Shown: positions 1 through 10,844 of the stretch, piece by piece | Layout: every line of letters starts with the position of its first letter | Position numbering within the stretch: position 1 is the stretch's first letter | Assembly (NCBI RefSeq): GCF_041321155.1 | Contig: NZ_JBGGWB010000009.1 | Coordinates: 1 to 64,000, forward strand | Direction: 5' to 3' | Length of the DNA stretch: 64,000 nt | DNA from: Sphingomonas sp. IW22 | Lineage (GTDB): Bacteria > Pseudomonadota > Alphaproteobacteria > Sphingomonadales > Sphingomonadaceae | The notes under the pieces: generated by a model | What the model was told of the DNA's origin: nothing | The model's input: only the letters and a program-made list of their open reading frames with translations | Database searches by the model: none | Program-made: the position numbers and the translations under genes

Positions 1-164
1 CTCTCCGTCGAACTCAAGACTACACAAAACCGCTACAATCCGGCATATCCGGCACTCAACGAGCGCACGCTATTACCAAATCGACGAGATCGGAGATCGG
101 CATCCCACCCTCTCCGCCATCTACCTGCTGGCTTTCCGCCGGCGGTCAGCCTAACGGGACAGCG

Positions 165-1196
165 ATGGACGATATGGTTTCGACAGGCGCGGCGCGCCTC
201 GAGCGGCGCATGGCGCGTGGGTGCGAGTTTCTGGGTTCGCGGGTCGCGATCCTGGGCGGCGCGATGTCGTGGGTCAGCGAGCGTAATCTGGTCGCGGCGA
301 TTTCCAATGCCGGCGGCTTTGGCGTGATCGCGTGCGGCGCGATGACGCCGGAACTGCTCGATGCCGAAATCGCCGCCACGCGGGAGCGGACCGACCGGCC
401 GTTCGGCGTCAACCTGATCACCATGCATCCGCAGCTGTTCGACCTGATCGCCGTTTGCGGTCGCCACGGGGTTGGCCATGTCGTGCTGGCAGGGGGGCTG
501 CCGCCCAAGGGTTCGCTTGAGGCGATCAAGGCCACGGGAGGAAAGGTCATCTGCTTCGCGCCCGCATTGTCGCTGGCCAAGAAGCTGATTCGTTCCGGCG
601 TCGATGCACTGGTGATCGAGGGAATGGAGGCCGGTGGCCATATCGGTCCGGTATCCACCAGCGTGCTGGCGCAGGAAATCCTGCCCGAAGTGGCTGCTCA
701 GGTGCCGGTGTTCGTTGCCGGTGGCATCGGCCGGGGTGAGGCGATTGCCGGCTATCTGGATATGGGCGCGGCCGGCGTGCAGCTTGGCACGCGCTTTGTC
801 TGCGCCACCGAATCGATCGCGCATCCCGACTTCAAGCGCGCATTCATCCGCGCGTCCGCGCGCGACGCCATCGCCAGCGTTCAGGTCGATGCCCGCCTGC
901 CCGTCATTCCGGTGCGCGCGCTCAAGAATGCGGGCACCGAATTGTTCACGGCCAAGCAGCGCGAGGTCGCCGCCAGTCTCGACGGCGGCGCCGTCGAAAT
1001 GGCCGAGGCACAGTTGCAGATCGAGCACTACTGGGCGGGTGCATTGCGCCGCGCGGTGATCGACGGCGATGTCGAGCATGGCAGCCTGATGGCGGGCCAG
1101 TCGGTCGGTATGGTGACAAAGGAAGAGCCGGTGGCCGACATCATCGGGTCGCTGGTGGCAGAGGCGGCGGCCGCGCTCGACAAGCGCACCGCCTGA
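165..1196 (+). CDS. Nitronate monooxygenase-family FMN oxidoreductase
   Basis: A 343-residue TIM-barrel flavoprotein of the nitronate monooxygenase / 2-nitropropane dioxygenase family, which oxidises nitronates using FMN and oxygen; some relatives act as enoyl reductases, so the physiological substrate is open. Seen in the sequence: an N-terminal strand-turn with AISNAGGFGVI, the GGHIGP segment whose His159 is the usual catalytic-base position, the phosphate-binding VFVAGGIG strand, and AAGVQLGTRF near residue 205. Length is normal for the family. The ATG was chosen because it is the first in frame; a Met at residue 16 is possible. Transcribed alone, with a hairpin directly after the stop. 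Family call is firm, substrate unknown. The 164 bases before it hold no gene I can support. Confidence 0.85.
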   Translation: MDDMVSTGAARLERRMARGCEFLGSRVAILGGAMSWVSERNLVAAISNAGGFGVIACGAMTPELLDAEIAATRERTDRPFGVNLITMHPQLFDLIAVCGRHGVGHVVLAGGLPPKGSLEAIKATGGKVICFAPALSLAKKLIRSGVDALVIEGMEAGGHIGPVSTSVLAQEILPEVAAQVPVFVAGGIGRGEAIAGYLDMGAAGVQLGTRFVCATESIAHPDFKRAFIRASARDAIASVQVDARLPVIPVRALKNAGTELFTAKQREVAASLDGGAVEMAEAQLQIEHYWAGALRRAVIDGDVEHGSLMAGQSVGMVTKEEPVADIIGSLVAEAAAALDKRTA

Positions 1197-1203
1197 TCAA
1201 AAT

Positions 1204-1229
1204 CTGCGGCCGGCTTCGACTGGCCGCAG
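1204..1229 (+). terminator. Hairpin after the nitronate monooxygenase gene
   Basis: An 8-bp perfect stem (CTGCGGCC paired with GGCCGCAG) with a 10-base loop begins 8 bases after the stop codon. No T-run follows, so this is a terminator-like hairpin rather than a classic intrinsic terminator. Confidence 0.45.
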
Positions 1230-1303
1230 CAAGGTTCCACCCGGACTCCGTGCCATGTTAGGCATTGGCGGTAACTTTGGACCCGCGCCGGGGAGTATCG
1301 CTT

Positions 1304-2080
1304 ATGCCGCCCATTCGCGTTCGATCGCTTCTGCTGGCCGTGATGCCGGTTGTGCTTGTCAGTTGCGGGAAGTCGCGAACCGAGGTTGTCACCCCAAAGA
1401 CGACACCGCCGCCGCCGGTGGCGCTCGCCCGACCCATGCCGCGCCCGCCGATGAACGCGGCGGCCAATCTGACGCTGCCCCAGCCCGGTCCCGACGGCAG
1501 CTTTCCGACGCCCAGCCGCAGCCTGTCGCCGGTGGGAACCACATGGCATCTGCGCGCTGCGCTCAATGTGGCGGTGCTGCAATGCGCCAAGGCGGGGGAT
1601 CCGATGGAGCTGCAATACAACGCCTTCCTTGCCGCGCATAAGGCGGTGCTGGCCCGCGCGCATGAGGGGCTGAAGGCAGAATATCGCAGCAGCCACGGTT
1701 CGGCATGGCAGGACCGCTTCGACGACGACATGACGCGGCTTTATAATTTCTACGCCCAGCCGCCGGCGCGGGAAGGCTTCTGCCGCGCCGCCGCGCCGTT
1801 GGTGGCTACGGCCGCAACCACGCCGACCGCGGGGCTGGAGGGGTTTGCCGCGCCTGCGCTGGCGTCGCTCGACGTGCCGTTCACCGACTTCTATCGTGCC
1901 TACGCCGAGTATCGCGCCGACCTGATCGCATGGCAGGCGGGGCAGCAGGCGGCGGCCCGGATGGCGGCAGTGCAGCCGGTGGCGCCTGCGGCTGTACCGC
2001 GCCTGTCCGTTTCGGATGAGGTTCTGATGGGCGATACCCGCGTGAGCGACGGTGACATGGGTGCATCGACCGGCCGTTGA
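1304..2080 (+). CDS. Putative lipoprotein of unknown function
   Basis: A 258-residue protein whose N-terminus MPPIRVRSLLLAVMPVVLVSC is a lipoprotein signal peptide: two arginines, a hydrophobic core, and a lipobox-like LVSC with Cys21 as the predicted acylation site. The mature protein starts with a threonine/proline-rich linker and continues into an alanine-rich, mostly helical region with no motif I recognise. An upstream in-frame start at 1265 would add 13 residues and spoil the signal peptide, so 1304 was preferred. It lies between the nitronate monooxygenase and ptsP in the same direction. Envelope location is inferred from the signal only. Confidence 0.7.
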   Translation: MPPIRVRSLLLAVMPVVLVSCGKSRTEVVTPKTTPPPPVALARPMPRPPMNAAANLTLPQPGPDGSFPTPSRSLSPVGTTWHLRAALNVAVLQCAKAGDPMELQYNAFLAAHKAVLARAHEGLKAEYRSSHGSAWQDRFDDDMTRLYNFYAQPPAREGFCRAAAPLVATAATTPTAGLEGFAAPALASLDVPFTDFYRAYAEYRADLIAWQAGQQAAARMAAVQPVAPAAVPRLSVSDEVLMGDTRVSDGDMGASTGR

Positions 2081-2149
2081 TGCGGCGCAGCATAAGTTGC
2101 GGCACGACGGTGCTTTAGCCTTTCCCCGCGATCTGTTACCGCATGGTTC

Positions 2150-4426
2150 ATGCCGACCACCGCCGCCGCCGCCGCCCGCGAGATCCTCGTCCGACTGCAT
2201 GAGGTGATGGCTGCGCGATCCGGCGCTCAGGCAAAGCTGAACGGCGTGGTCAACATCATTGGTGAGGCGCTGGATAGCGAGGTTTGCTCGGTCTATCTGC
2301 TGCGCGAGGGCGTGTTGGAGCTGTTCGCGACGCGCGGGCTGGACGAACGGGCGGTGCATGTCACCAAGCTGGCGCTGGGTGAGGGCCTGGTCGGCACCAT
2401 TGCCAAGAATGTCGAAACGCTGAACCTCGACGAAGCCGCCGCACATCCCGACTTTGCCTATCGCCCGGAAACGGGGGAGGACCGCTTCCACAGCTTTGCC
2501 GGCGTGCCGATCATCCGTCGCGAACGCGCGGTTGGCGTGCTGGCGGTGCAGCATGTCGATCCGCGCCGTTATGCCGATGTCGAGATCGAGGCGTTGCAGA
2601 CGGTGGCGATGGTGCTGTCCGAACTGATCGCCAACGCCGACCTGATCGATGAGGCGGGGCCGGGCGCCGCCCGACCGCAGGCAACCGGACCGGGCCGTAT
2701 CGATGGCTTCAAGCTGGTCGACGGCATGGCGGCGGGCGCGGCGGTTTTCCACCAGCCGCGCGTCGTGATCGATCATGTCGTGGCAGAGGATGTGGAAGCC
2801 GAACGCCACCGGGTTTACGCCGCGTTCGACAAGATGCGCGACCAGATCGAGCGTATGGCAAGCCAAGCCGATTTCGGCGTTGGCGGCGAACATGACGAGG
2901 TGCTCGAGACCTACAAGATGTTCGCCTATGACGAGGGGTGGGCGCGGCGCATCAACGAAGCGATCGACAGCGGCCTGACGGCGGAGGCCGCGATCGAGCG
3001 TGTGCAGCAGCGTACCCGGATGCGGATGCGCGAGATTTCGGATCCGCTGCTCGCCGACCGGATGCACGATCTGGAGGACCTGTCCAACCGGCTGCTCAGG
3101 ATCGTCGCGGGACAGCTTGGCACTGCGGCGCAGATGGGGTTGCGGCAGGACACGATCCTGATCGCGCGTAACCTGGGTCCGGCGGAACTGCTCGAATATG
3201 ATCGCCGCCGGTTGAAGGGCGTGATCCTTGAGGAAGGATCACTGACCGCGCACGTCACCATCGTCGCGCGCGCCATGGGCGTGCCGGTGCTGGGCCGGGT
3301 CCGCGACGTCAAGCGCCTGATCGCGGAGGGCGACCGCATCCTCTTGGACGCTGGCGCCGAGACGGTGGTCGTTCGCCCCTCCATCGCGATGGAGGAAGTG
3401 TTCGAGGCGAAGATGGCGGTCGGCCAGCGCCGCCGCGCCGCCTTTGCCGCGCAAAAGGGGGAGCCGCCGATTACGCGCGACGGCACGCGCGTCACGCTGA
3501 TGGTCAATGCGGGCCTGCGCGACGACGTGGCTGCACTGGACCTGACCGGCGCCGACGGCATCGGCCTGTTCCGAACCGAGTTCCAGTTCCTGGTCTCCGC
3601 GACCTTGCCCGCGCGCGAACGGCAGCAGCGTCTGTACCGTGACGTGCTGGACGCTGCCGGCGACCGGCCCGTCATTTTCCGCACCGTCGATATCGGCGGG
3701 GACAAGGCGTTGCCCTATCTGGACCATGACGAGGACCACCTTGAGGAAAACCCCGCAATGGGGTGGCGCGCGCTGCGGCTGGCGCTGGACCGCGAAGGAT
3801 TGATGAAGGCGCAGGCGCGCGCGCTGCTTGAGGCGGGGGCAGGGCGGACGCTGAACGTCATGTTCCCAATGGTGTCCGAGCCATGGGAGTTCGATCAGGC
3901 CGTCGCCCTGTTCGAAGCACAGCGCCGTTGGCTTGGAGAACGCAGCCGCAAATTGCCCAACGACGTGCGCTATGGCGCGATGCTGGAGGTGCCCGCGCTG
4001 GCCGAGGTGCTGGACCTGCTGCTGCCCCGACTGGACTTCCTGTCGATCGGCACCAACGATCTGACCCAGTTCCTGTTCGCCGCCGATCGCGCGCATCCCA
4101 AGCTTGCGCTTCGCTATGACTGGCTGTCGGTGTCGATTCTGCGGTTCCTGCGCCGCGTGGTCGTGCCGGTACAGGCGGCGGGTAAGCCGGTTGCGGTGTG
4201 CGGCGAAATGGGCGGTCGCCCGTTGGAGGCGATGGCGCTGATCGGGCTGGGCATCGAACGCCTGTCGATCACGCCCGCCGCCGTCGGGCCGGTCAAGGCG
4301 ATGGTGCGTTCGTTGGATCTGCGACAACTGCGCGCCGATATGGCGGCGATGCTGGATGCGCCGACAGGGCCTATTCGACCCCAGCTGGAAGCCTGGGCTG
4401 CGAAGAATGGCGTGGAACTGTCGTGA
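2150..4426 (+). CDS. ptsP: Nitrogen-PTS phosphoenolpyruvate phosphotransferase (EI-Ntr)
   Basis: First enzyme of the nitrogen-related phosphotransferase system; it takes phosphate from PEP onto a histidine and passes it to NPr (PtsO). At 758 residues it has the full EI-Ntr architecture: an N-terminal GAF domain (about 20-165) that senses small metabolites such as glutamine in relatives, an EI N-domain, the phospho-His swivel segment GSLTAHVTIVARAMG with His368, and a C-terminal PEP-utilising TIM barrel with TRTVD-like FRTVDIGGDKALPYL, the GTNDLTQF segment and the catalytic Cys684 in VAVCGEMGG. The intact His and Cys indicate an active enzyme. In alphaproteobacteria the pathway tunes carbon/nitrogen balance and envelope stress. 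Confidence 0.95.
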   Translation: MPTTAAAAAREILVRLHEVMAARSGAQAKLNGVVNIIGEALDSEVCSVYLLREGVLELFATRGLDERAVHVTKLALGEGLVGTIAKNVETLNLDEAAAHPDFAYRPETGEDRFHSFAGVPIIRRERAVGVLAVQHVDPRRYADVEIEALQTVAMVLSELIANADLIDEAGPGAARPQATGPGRIDGFKLVDGMAAGAAVFHQPRVVIDHVVAEDVEAERHRVYAAFDKMRDQIERMASQADFGVGGEHDEVLETYKMFAYDEGWARRINEAIDSGLTAEAAIERVQQRTRMRMREISDPLLADRMHDLEDLSNRLLRIVAGQLGTAAQMGLRQDTILIARNLGPAELLEYDRRRLKGVILEEGSLTAHVTIVARAMGVPVLGRVRDVKRLIAEGDRILLDAGAETVVVRPSIAMEEVFEAKMAVGQRRRAAFAAQKGEPPITRDGTRVTLMVNAGLRDDVAALDLTGADGIGLFRTEFQFLVSATLPARERQQRLYRDVLDAAGDRPVIFRTVDIGGDKALPYLDHDEDHLEENPAMGWRALRLALDREGLMKAQARALLEAGAGRTLNVMFPMVSEPWEFDQAVALFEAQRRWLGERSRKLPNDVRYGAMLEVPALAEVLDLLLPRLDFLSIGTNDLTQFLFAADRAHPKLALRYDWLSVSILRFLRRVVVPVQAAGKPVAVCGEMGGRPLEAMALIGLGIERLSITPAAVGPVKAMVRSLDLRQLRADMAAMLDAPTGPIRPQLEAWAAKNGVELS

Positions 4427-4533
4427 TTTTTTACGTTTTCAGGTGCACCCGCCCCCTCGATTGATCCGCATCAGCATTGTAAAGCACTTCGCGACGGCGA
4501 TTTCCCAGTCGCAACGGTCGCGCGTCGGAGAAG

Positions 4534-5322
4534 ATGATGGTCGAAGAAGCCTCCGGTCCGGTCACACCCCCGCTCAGCGAGCCCGTGGGCGAACGCCTGC
4601 GCCGCGCGCGAGAGGCCGAGGGGCTGTCGCTGGCGGATATCGGACAGCGGACGCGTATTCCGATCCGCCATCTGGAGGCGATCGAAAGCTCGAACTACGG
4701 CTCGTTGCCGTCCATCACCTATGCAATGGGATTTGCGCGCGCCTATGCCCGTTCGGTCGGCGCGGACGAGGTGGCGATCGCGCACGACCTGCGCGGCGAA
4801 CTCGCGACCACCTGGGAGCCAAAGCCGCGTCACGAACCCTATAACCCCGTCGAACCTGCCCGCCTGCCGCCGCGCGGCGTCGCGCTGGCGGGTGTGCTGG
4901 TGGCGGTGCTGATCCTGCTGGGTGTTGGCCTGTGGTATGGCACGTCGCTGTTCCGGGGTGAGGATGCGCCCGAAGTGGCATCGGTCGAACCCGCCGCGGC
5001 GCTGCCGGCCAATGCCGTAACGCCTCCCGCGCCGACGCCTGCGCCTGCAGGCCGGGTGACGCTGACCGCCACCGATGAAGTGTGGGTGCGCGTCTATAAC
5101 GGCGCCGACGACACCTTGGTGATGAAGACGATGCAGCCGGGCGAGACGTTCGACGTGCCGCTCGACGCCGATCGGCCGATGATCAATGTGGGTCGCCCGG
5201 ACAAACTGACCGTCACCATCGACGGACAGGCCGTGGCGCCACTGGGCAGCGGGGAGCGTGCGATCAAGGATGTCGGCATCAGCGCGGCCGCCCTGCGCGC
5301 CCGCGCGTCGGCGGGCGCTTAA
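4534..5322 (+). CDS. RodZ-like helix-turn-helix membrane protein
   Basis: A 262-residue protein with RodZ layout: a cytoplasmic HTH of the XRE/HTH_25 type at about 20-85 (GERLRRAREAEGLSLADIG), one transmembrane helix at about 115-138, an alanine/proline linker, and a C-terminal periplasmic DUF4115 domain (about 175-250). RodZ proteins connect MreB to the elongation machinery and help set cell shape; sphingomonads use the same fold even where MreB roles vary. Two ATGs in a row open the gene; either could be used. It precedes cpoB and tilS in the same direction. The family call is firm; the cytoskeletal role is inferred. Confidence 0.8.
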   Translation: MMVEEASGPVTPPLSEPVGERLRRAREAEGLSLADIGQRTRIPIRHLEAIESSNYGSLPSITYAMGFARAYARSVGADEVAIAHDLRGELATTWEPKPRHEPYNPVEPARLPPRGVALAGVLVAVLILLGVGLWYGTSLFRGEDAPEVASVEPAAALPANAVTPPAPTPAPAGRVTLTATDEVWVRVYNGADDTLVMKTMQPGETFDVPLDADRPMINVGRPDKLTVTIDGQAVAPLGSGERAIKDVGISAAALRARASAGA

Positions 5323-5391
5323 GGCTGGCGACAGGTGGCGGCCTTCATTAAAGGTCGTCCGTCAATCCGTTACCGGCTGTGCGAGAAATTC

Positions 5392-6297
5392 ATGAATCGT
5401 TTGTCCGTCGCTCTCATCCTGTCCGGCGCTGCCATGATCGCGCAGCCCGGCGCCGCCCAGAATGTGGTGGAGGCGCGCGTCGACCGGCTGGAGCGCGAGA
5501 TGCGCGCCGTTCAGCGCAAGGTATTCCCCGGCGGCGCGGGCCAGATGATCGAGCCGCAGATCACCGCCCCGCAATCGCCGCTGTCGGCGCCCGGCGTCCC
5601 CGCGACCAGCGCGGTCGCCGACCTGACCGCTCGCATCAGTTCGCTTGAATCGCAGCTGTCGTCGCTGACCGGGCAGATTGAGCAGAACCAGTTCAAGCTG
5701 CGTCAGCTGGAACAGGCGTTCGAAGCCTATAAGCGGTCGACCGACGCCAAGCTGGCTGCGCCATCAGCCGCCGTTCCGGGTGAGGGGGCGGGCGTTGCTG
5801 CATCAGGCGACACGCGCGCGGCTCCGCCGCCCCGCATAAATGCGCCCGCCGCCGCCGATCCCGCGCGCGCCGAACAGGTTGCCGCCGTGCCCCGCCCGTC
5901 GACCGGCGATGCGGGCGAAGATGCCTATACCTATGGTTATCGCCTGTGGTCGGCCAAGCTGTATCCCGAAGCGGCTGCGGCACTGAAGACCGCGGTCGCC
6001 GATCATCCCAATCATCGGCGCGCCAGCTTTGCCCAGAACCTGCTCGGCCGTGCCTATCTCGACGATGGCAAGCCCAGCCTGGCGTCCATCGCCTTTTACG
6101 ACAATTACAAGAAGATGCCCGATGGGGAGCGCGCGCCCGACAGCCTTTACTATCTGGGTCAGGCGCTGATTCAGCTGAAGAAGCCTGCCGATGCGTGCAA
6201 GGTCTATGACGAGCTGACCGACGTTTACGCCGGCAAGATTTCCGCCAGCATGGCCGCCGATAGCGCCAGGGCGCGCACCACTGCCAAGTGCAAGTGA
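5392..6297 (+). CDS. cpoB: Cell division coordinator CpoB (YbgF-like)
   Basis: A periplasmic protein of 301 residues with a clear Sec signal peptide (MNRLSVALILSGAAMIAQPG, cleavage near AAQ-NV), an N-terminal coiled coil (VEARVDRLEREMRAVQRKV and a second heptad stretch near residue 95-125), an alanine/proline linker, and C-terminal tetratricopeptide repeats from about residue 175. CpoB sits with the Tol-Pal complex and couples peptidoglycan synthesis to outer-membrane constriction; here the gene is away from tol-pal, which is common in this order. A longer in-frame start at 5335 would put 19 residues ahead of the signal peptide, so 5392 was chosen. It ends 4 bases before tilS. Confidence 0.85.
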   Translation: MNRLSVALILSGAAMIAQPGAAQNVVEARVDRLEREMRAVQRKVFPGGAGQMIEPQITAPQSPLSAPGVPATSAVADLTARISSLESQLSSLTGQIEQNQFKLRQLEQAFEAYKRSTDAKLAAPSAAVPGEGAGVAASGDTRAAPPPRINAPAAADPARAEQVAAVPRPSTGDAGEDAYTYGYRLWSAKLYPEAAAALKTAVADHPNHRRASFAQNLLGRAYLDDGKPSLASIAFYDNYKKMPDGERAPDSLYYLGQALIQLKKPADACKVYDELTDVYAGKISASMAADSARARTTAKCK

Positions 6298-6301
6298 CGC
6301 G

Positions 6302-7273
6302 TTGACGCCCGGCGCGGCGCCGGTCGCGCGGTTTCGCGCCGACCTGTCCGCTTTGTTCGCGGTTGATCGCGACCGGTTGCTGGTGGCGGTATCGGGGGGC
6401 GGGGACAGTGTAGCGCTGTTGCTGCTGGCTCACGCGGTGCTGGGCGAGCATTGTGTCGCCGCCACCGTCGATCATGGACTTCGCCCCGAAGCGGCGGATG
6501 AGGCTGAATTCGTCGCGGCGCTTTGCCGGGCGCGCGGCATCGCCCATCGGACGCTGAGCGGCGCACTACCGCTGCGTGCCGGGGGTGGCACGAATCTATC
6601 CAGTCGCGCCCGCGCGCTTCGATATGCGTTGCTGGAGGAGGAACGGGCGCGAGTCGGCGCTGCGGCCATCGCGACGGCGCACCATGCCGATGATCAGGTG
6701 GAAACACTGGTGATGCGCCTGAACCGCGGTGCGGGGGCAGGGGGGCTGGCCGGTGTGCGTTCGTGCAACGGCGCGGTTGTGCGGCCCTTGCTCGGCTGGC
6801 GGCGTGCAGAACTGGCCGATCTGGTTCGCGCCTGCGGTATTGAGGCGGTGCAGGACCCGACCAACGTCGACGACCGCTTCGACCGCGCGCGGCTTCGCAA
6901 GGCGCTTGCCGATGTCGACTGGCTGGATCCCGCCGGGTGGCAACGCAGCGCCGCAGCGCTTGCCGATGCAGAGGATGCGTTGGCGTTTGCAACCGATCGG
7001 CTGTGGCACGAACGATGCTCGCTTTCCGAGGCGGCGGTTGTCATCGACCCGACCGGTGTGCCGTTCGAATTGCAGCGGCGGCTCGGGATTCGCGCGCTTG
7101 GCCATTTGCAGCTTGGCATCACCCTGCGCGGTGGTGAGGTGGCGCGCCTGATTTCCGCGCTTCAGAACGGTCGCACCGGGATGTTGGGCGACGTGATGGC
7201 AACGGTGGAAACCGCCCCGAATGCCCCGCCGCGCTGGCGTTTTGCGTCGGCACCGCCCCGTCGATCACACTGA
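6302..7273 (+). CDS. tilS: tRNA(Ile)-lysidine synthase
   Basis: Converts cytidine 34 of the CAU-anticodon isoleucine tRNA to lysidine using ATP and lysine, which switches it from AUG to AUA decoding. The PP-loop ATPase signature SGGGDS is at residues 31-36, followed by TVDHGLR, the [12 protein letters not shown] segment and [10 protein letters not shown], all typical of TilS. At 323 residues it is a short form that lacks most of the C-terminal tRNA-binding extension of the E. coli enzyme, as is usual in alphaproteobacteria. The only start that keeps the N-terminal strand is TTG, 4 bases after the cpoB stop, suggesting translational coupling. Confidence 0.93.
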   Translation: MTPGAAPVARFRADLSALFAVDRDRLLVAVSGGGDSVALLLLAHAVLGEHCVAATVDHGLRPEAADEAEFVAALCRARGIAHRTLSGALPLRAGGGTNLSSRARALRYALLEEERARVGAAAIATAHHADDQVETLVMRLNRGAGAGGLAGVRSCNGAVVRPLLGWRRAELADLVRACGIEAVQDPTNVDDRFDRARLRKALADVDWLDPAGWQRSAAALADAEDALAFATDRLWHERCSLSEAAVVIDPTGVPFELQRRLGIRALGHLQLGITLRGGEVARLISALQNGRTGMLGDVMATVETAPNAPPRWRFASAPPRRSH

Positions 7274-7343
7274 TCGCCGCTGTTCCATTGCCATTAACCC
7301 GGCGTCGCCTATGTTGCAGGTCGACGAAAGGTGTTTTCGACCG

Positions 7344-9299
<1,956 letters not shown>

Positions 9300-9306
9300 T
9301 CCGTTC

Positions 9307-10107
9307 GTGAAGGTAAAGCATCATCAGCCCCGTCGCATTGCTGCGGCGGGGCTTTTCGTTGTGCTGGCGATGCTCAGCACGCCGGCTTCCGCGCAGGATG
9401 AGGATCGCCGGCCGCTCCGCACCCGCTTGGGCCTTGGCCCGCAACTCGTGCCCAGCTTTCCGGGGTCGGAACGGGTCAGCCTGCGGCCCTTTATCGACGT
9501 ATCACGGGCGCGCGGTACCGATGATTTCGCGTTCGAGGCACCCGATGAAAGCGCGGGCTTTCCCCTGTTGCGCGGCGATCGGTTCTCCGCCGGACCTGCC
9601 ATCGGCATTGAGGGGAAACGTCGTCGACAGGATGTGGGCGGCGTGCTGTCCGAAGTCGGCTTTACCGTCGAACTGGGCGGGTTCGTCCAATATCAGCTGA
9701 CCGACGCCATCCGGCTGAGGGCCGAAGGGCGCAAGGGGCTGGGCGGCCATCGTGGCTGGATCGGCATGATCGGTGCCGATTATGTCCTGCGCGACCATGA
9801 CCGCTGGCTGGTGTCGATCGGCCCGCGCGTCACCCTAGCCGACGATCGATACATGGGCGCCTATTTCGGGGTCACCGCCGACGATGCGGCGCGCTCCGGA
9901 CTGGGGGCGTATGACGCGGGGGGCGGGGTGCAGGCGGTCGGCGCCACGCTGGGCGTGCTGCGCCAGTTGAGCGAGCAATGGGGCATCAGCGGCTATGCCA
10001 AATACGACCGGCTGGCGGGCGATGCCGGCGATTCGCCGGTGGTCGGCAGCTTTGGATCGCGCAACCAGCTGTCGGGGGGACTGGCGCTAAGCTACAGCTT
10101 CGATTGA
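9307..10107 (+). CDS. MipA/OmpV-family outer membrane protein
   Basis: A 266-residue predicted beta-barrel of the MipA/OmpV family, scaffolding or porin-like outer-membrane proteins. It has a Sec signal peptide (AAAGLFVVLAMLSTPASAQ ending about residue 30), a TRLGLGPQLVPSFPGS opening typical of MipA, alternating strand patterns and a C-terminal aromatic residue pair (YSFD). The GTG start lies 8 bases after the ftsH stop and has no good ribosome-binding site; no later start leaves a usable signal peptide. The first codons overlap a strong intrinsic terminator, which suggests expression is limited or regulated. Family call fairly sure, ligand unknown. Confidence 0.75.
   Translation: MKVKHHQPRRIAAAGLFVVLAMLSTPASAQDEDRRPLRTRLGLGPQLVPSFPGSERVSLRPFIDVSRARGTDDFAFEAPDESAGFPLLRGDRFSAGPAIGIEGKRRRQDVGGVLSEVGFTVELGGFVQYQLTDAIRLRAEGRKGLGGHRGWIGMIGADYVLRDHDRWLVSIGPRVTLADDRYMGAYFGVTADDAARSGLGAYDAGGGVQAVGATLGVLRQLSEQWGISGYAKYDRLAGDAGDSPVVGSFGSRNQLSGGLALSYSFD
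9326..9356 (+). terminator. Intrinsic terminator of ftsH, inside the next coding region
   Basis: An 11-bp GC-rich stem (AGCCCCG arm at 9326, CGGGGCT arm ending 9353) with a 6-base loop is followed directly by TTTT. It is 27 bases downstream of the ftsH stop and within codons 7-17 of the MipA-like gene, covering the start of its signal peptide. Confidence 0.75.
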
Positions 10108-10139
10108 CCCGCAGGGGCGGGCGGGCTTAACGCAGCACC

Positions 10140-10844
10140 ATGACCATAAACGTCCTTTTGACCGGTGCCAGCCGCGGCATCGGTGCCGCGATTGCGGAAA
10201 CCATGGCAGCCGCCCCTGACGTCCGGCTGGCGCGACAGGCGACCCAGGCGTTCCTGGCCGCCGACTTTACCGATCCCGCCGCACCCGCCAACCTGTGGGC
10301 GCGCGCGCTGGCAGAGTTGGACGGCCGCGTCGACGTGCTGATCAACAATGCCGGGGTGTTCGAAGCATCCCCGCTCGATGCTCCCCATGCCGAATGGGTC
10401 GGGCAATGGGAGCGCACCATGCGCGTGAACCTGACTGCCAGTGCGGAACTGTGCCGGCTGGCCGTTCGCCACTGGCAGGAAGCGGGGCGCGGCGGCCGCA
10501 TCGTCAACGTCGCCAGCCGCGCCGCCTATCGCGGCGACAGCCCCGCGCACTGGCATTATGCCGCGTCGAAGGCGGGCATGGTCGCGATGACAAAGTCGAT
10601 CGCGCGCGGCTATGCCAATCAGGACATTCTGGCCTTTGCCATCTGCCCCGGCTTTACGATGACGGGCATGGCCGAGGATTATCTGGAGAGCCGTGGCGGC
10701 GACAAGCTGCTTGCCGATATCCCGCTGGGCCGCGTCGCGATGCCGGATGAGATTGCGACCGTCGCACGTTTCTGTGCGCTGGAGGCGCCCGGATCGATGA
10801 CCGGCGCGGTGCTGGACGTCAACGGGGCGAGCTTTGTGCGATGA
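10140..10844 (+). CDS. Short-chain dehydrogenase/reductase
   Basis: A 234-residue classical SDR, NAD(P)-dependent. The cofactor-binding TGASRGIG is at residues 8-15, NNAG follows the DVLI strand near residue 70, and the catalytic set is visible as a Ser in NVASRAA and Tyr140-x-x-x-Lys144. The substrate cannot be read from sequence; FabG-like carbonyl reduction is the default guess. Its stop overlaps the start of prmA by 4 bases (ATGA), so the two are co-translated. Confidence 0.88.
   Translation: MTINVLLTGASRGIGAAIAETMAAAPDVRLARQATQAFLAADFTDPAAPANLWARALAELDGRVDVLINNAGVFEASPLDAPHAEWVGQWERTMRVNLTASAELCRLAVRHWQEAGRGGRIVNVASRAAYRGDSPAHWHYAASKAGMVAMTKSIARGYANQDILAFAICPGFTMTGMAEDYLESRGGDKLLADIPLGRVAMPDEIATVARFCALEAPGSMTGAVLDVNGASFVR

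Noticed and set aside
1028..3067. Long open frame opposite the 5' half of ptsP
   Set aside because: Low-complexity His/Arg-rich translation mirrors ptsP and the lipoprotein gene; no family signature.
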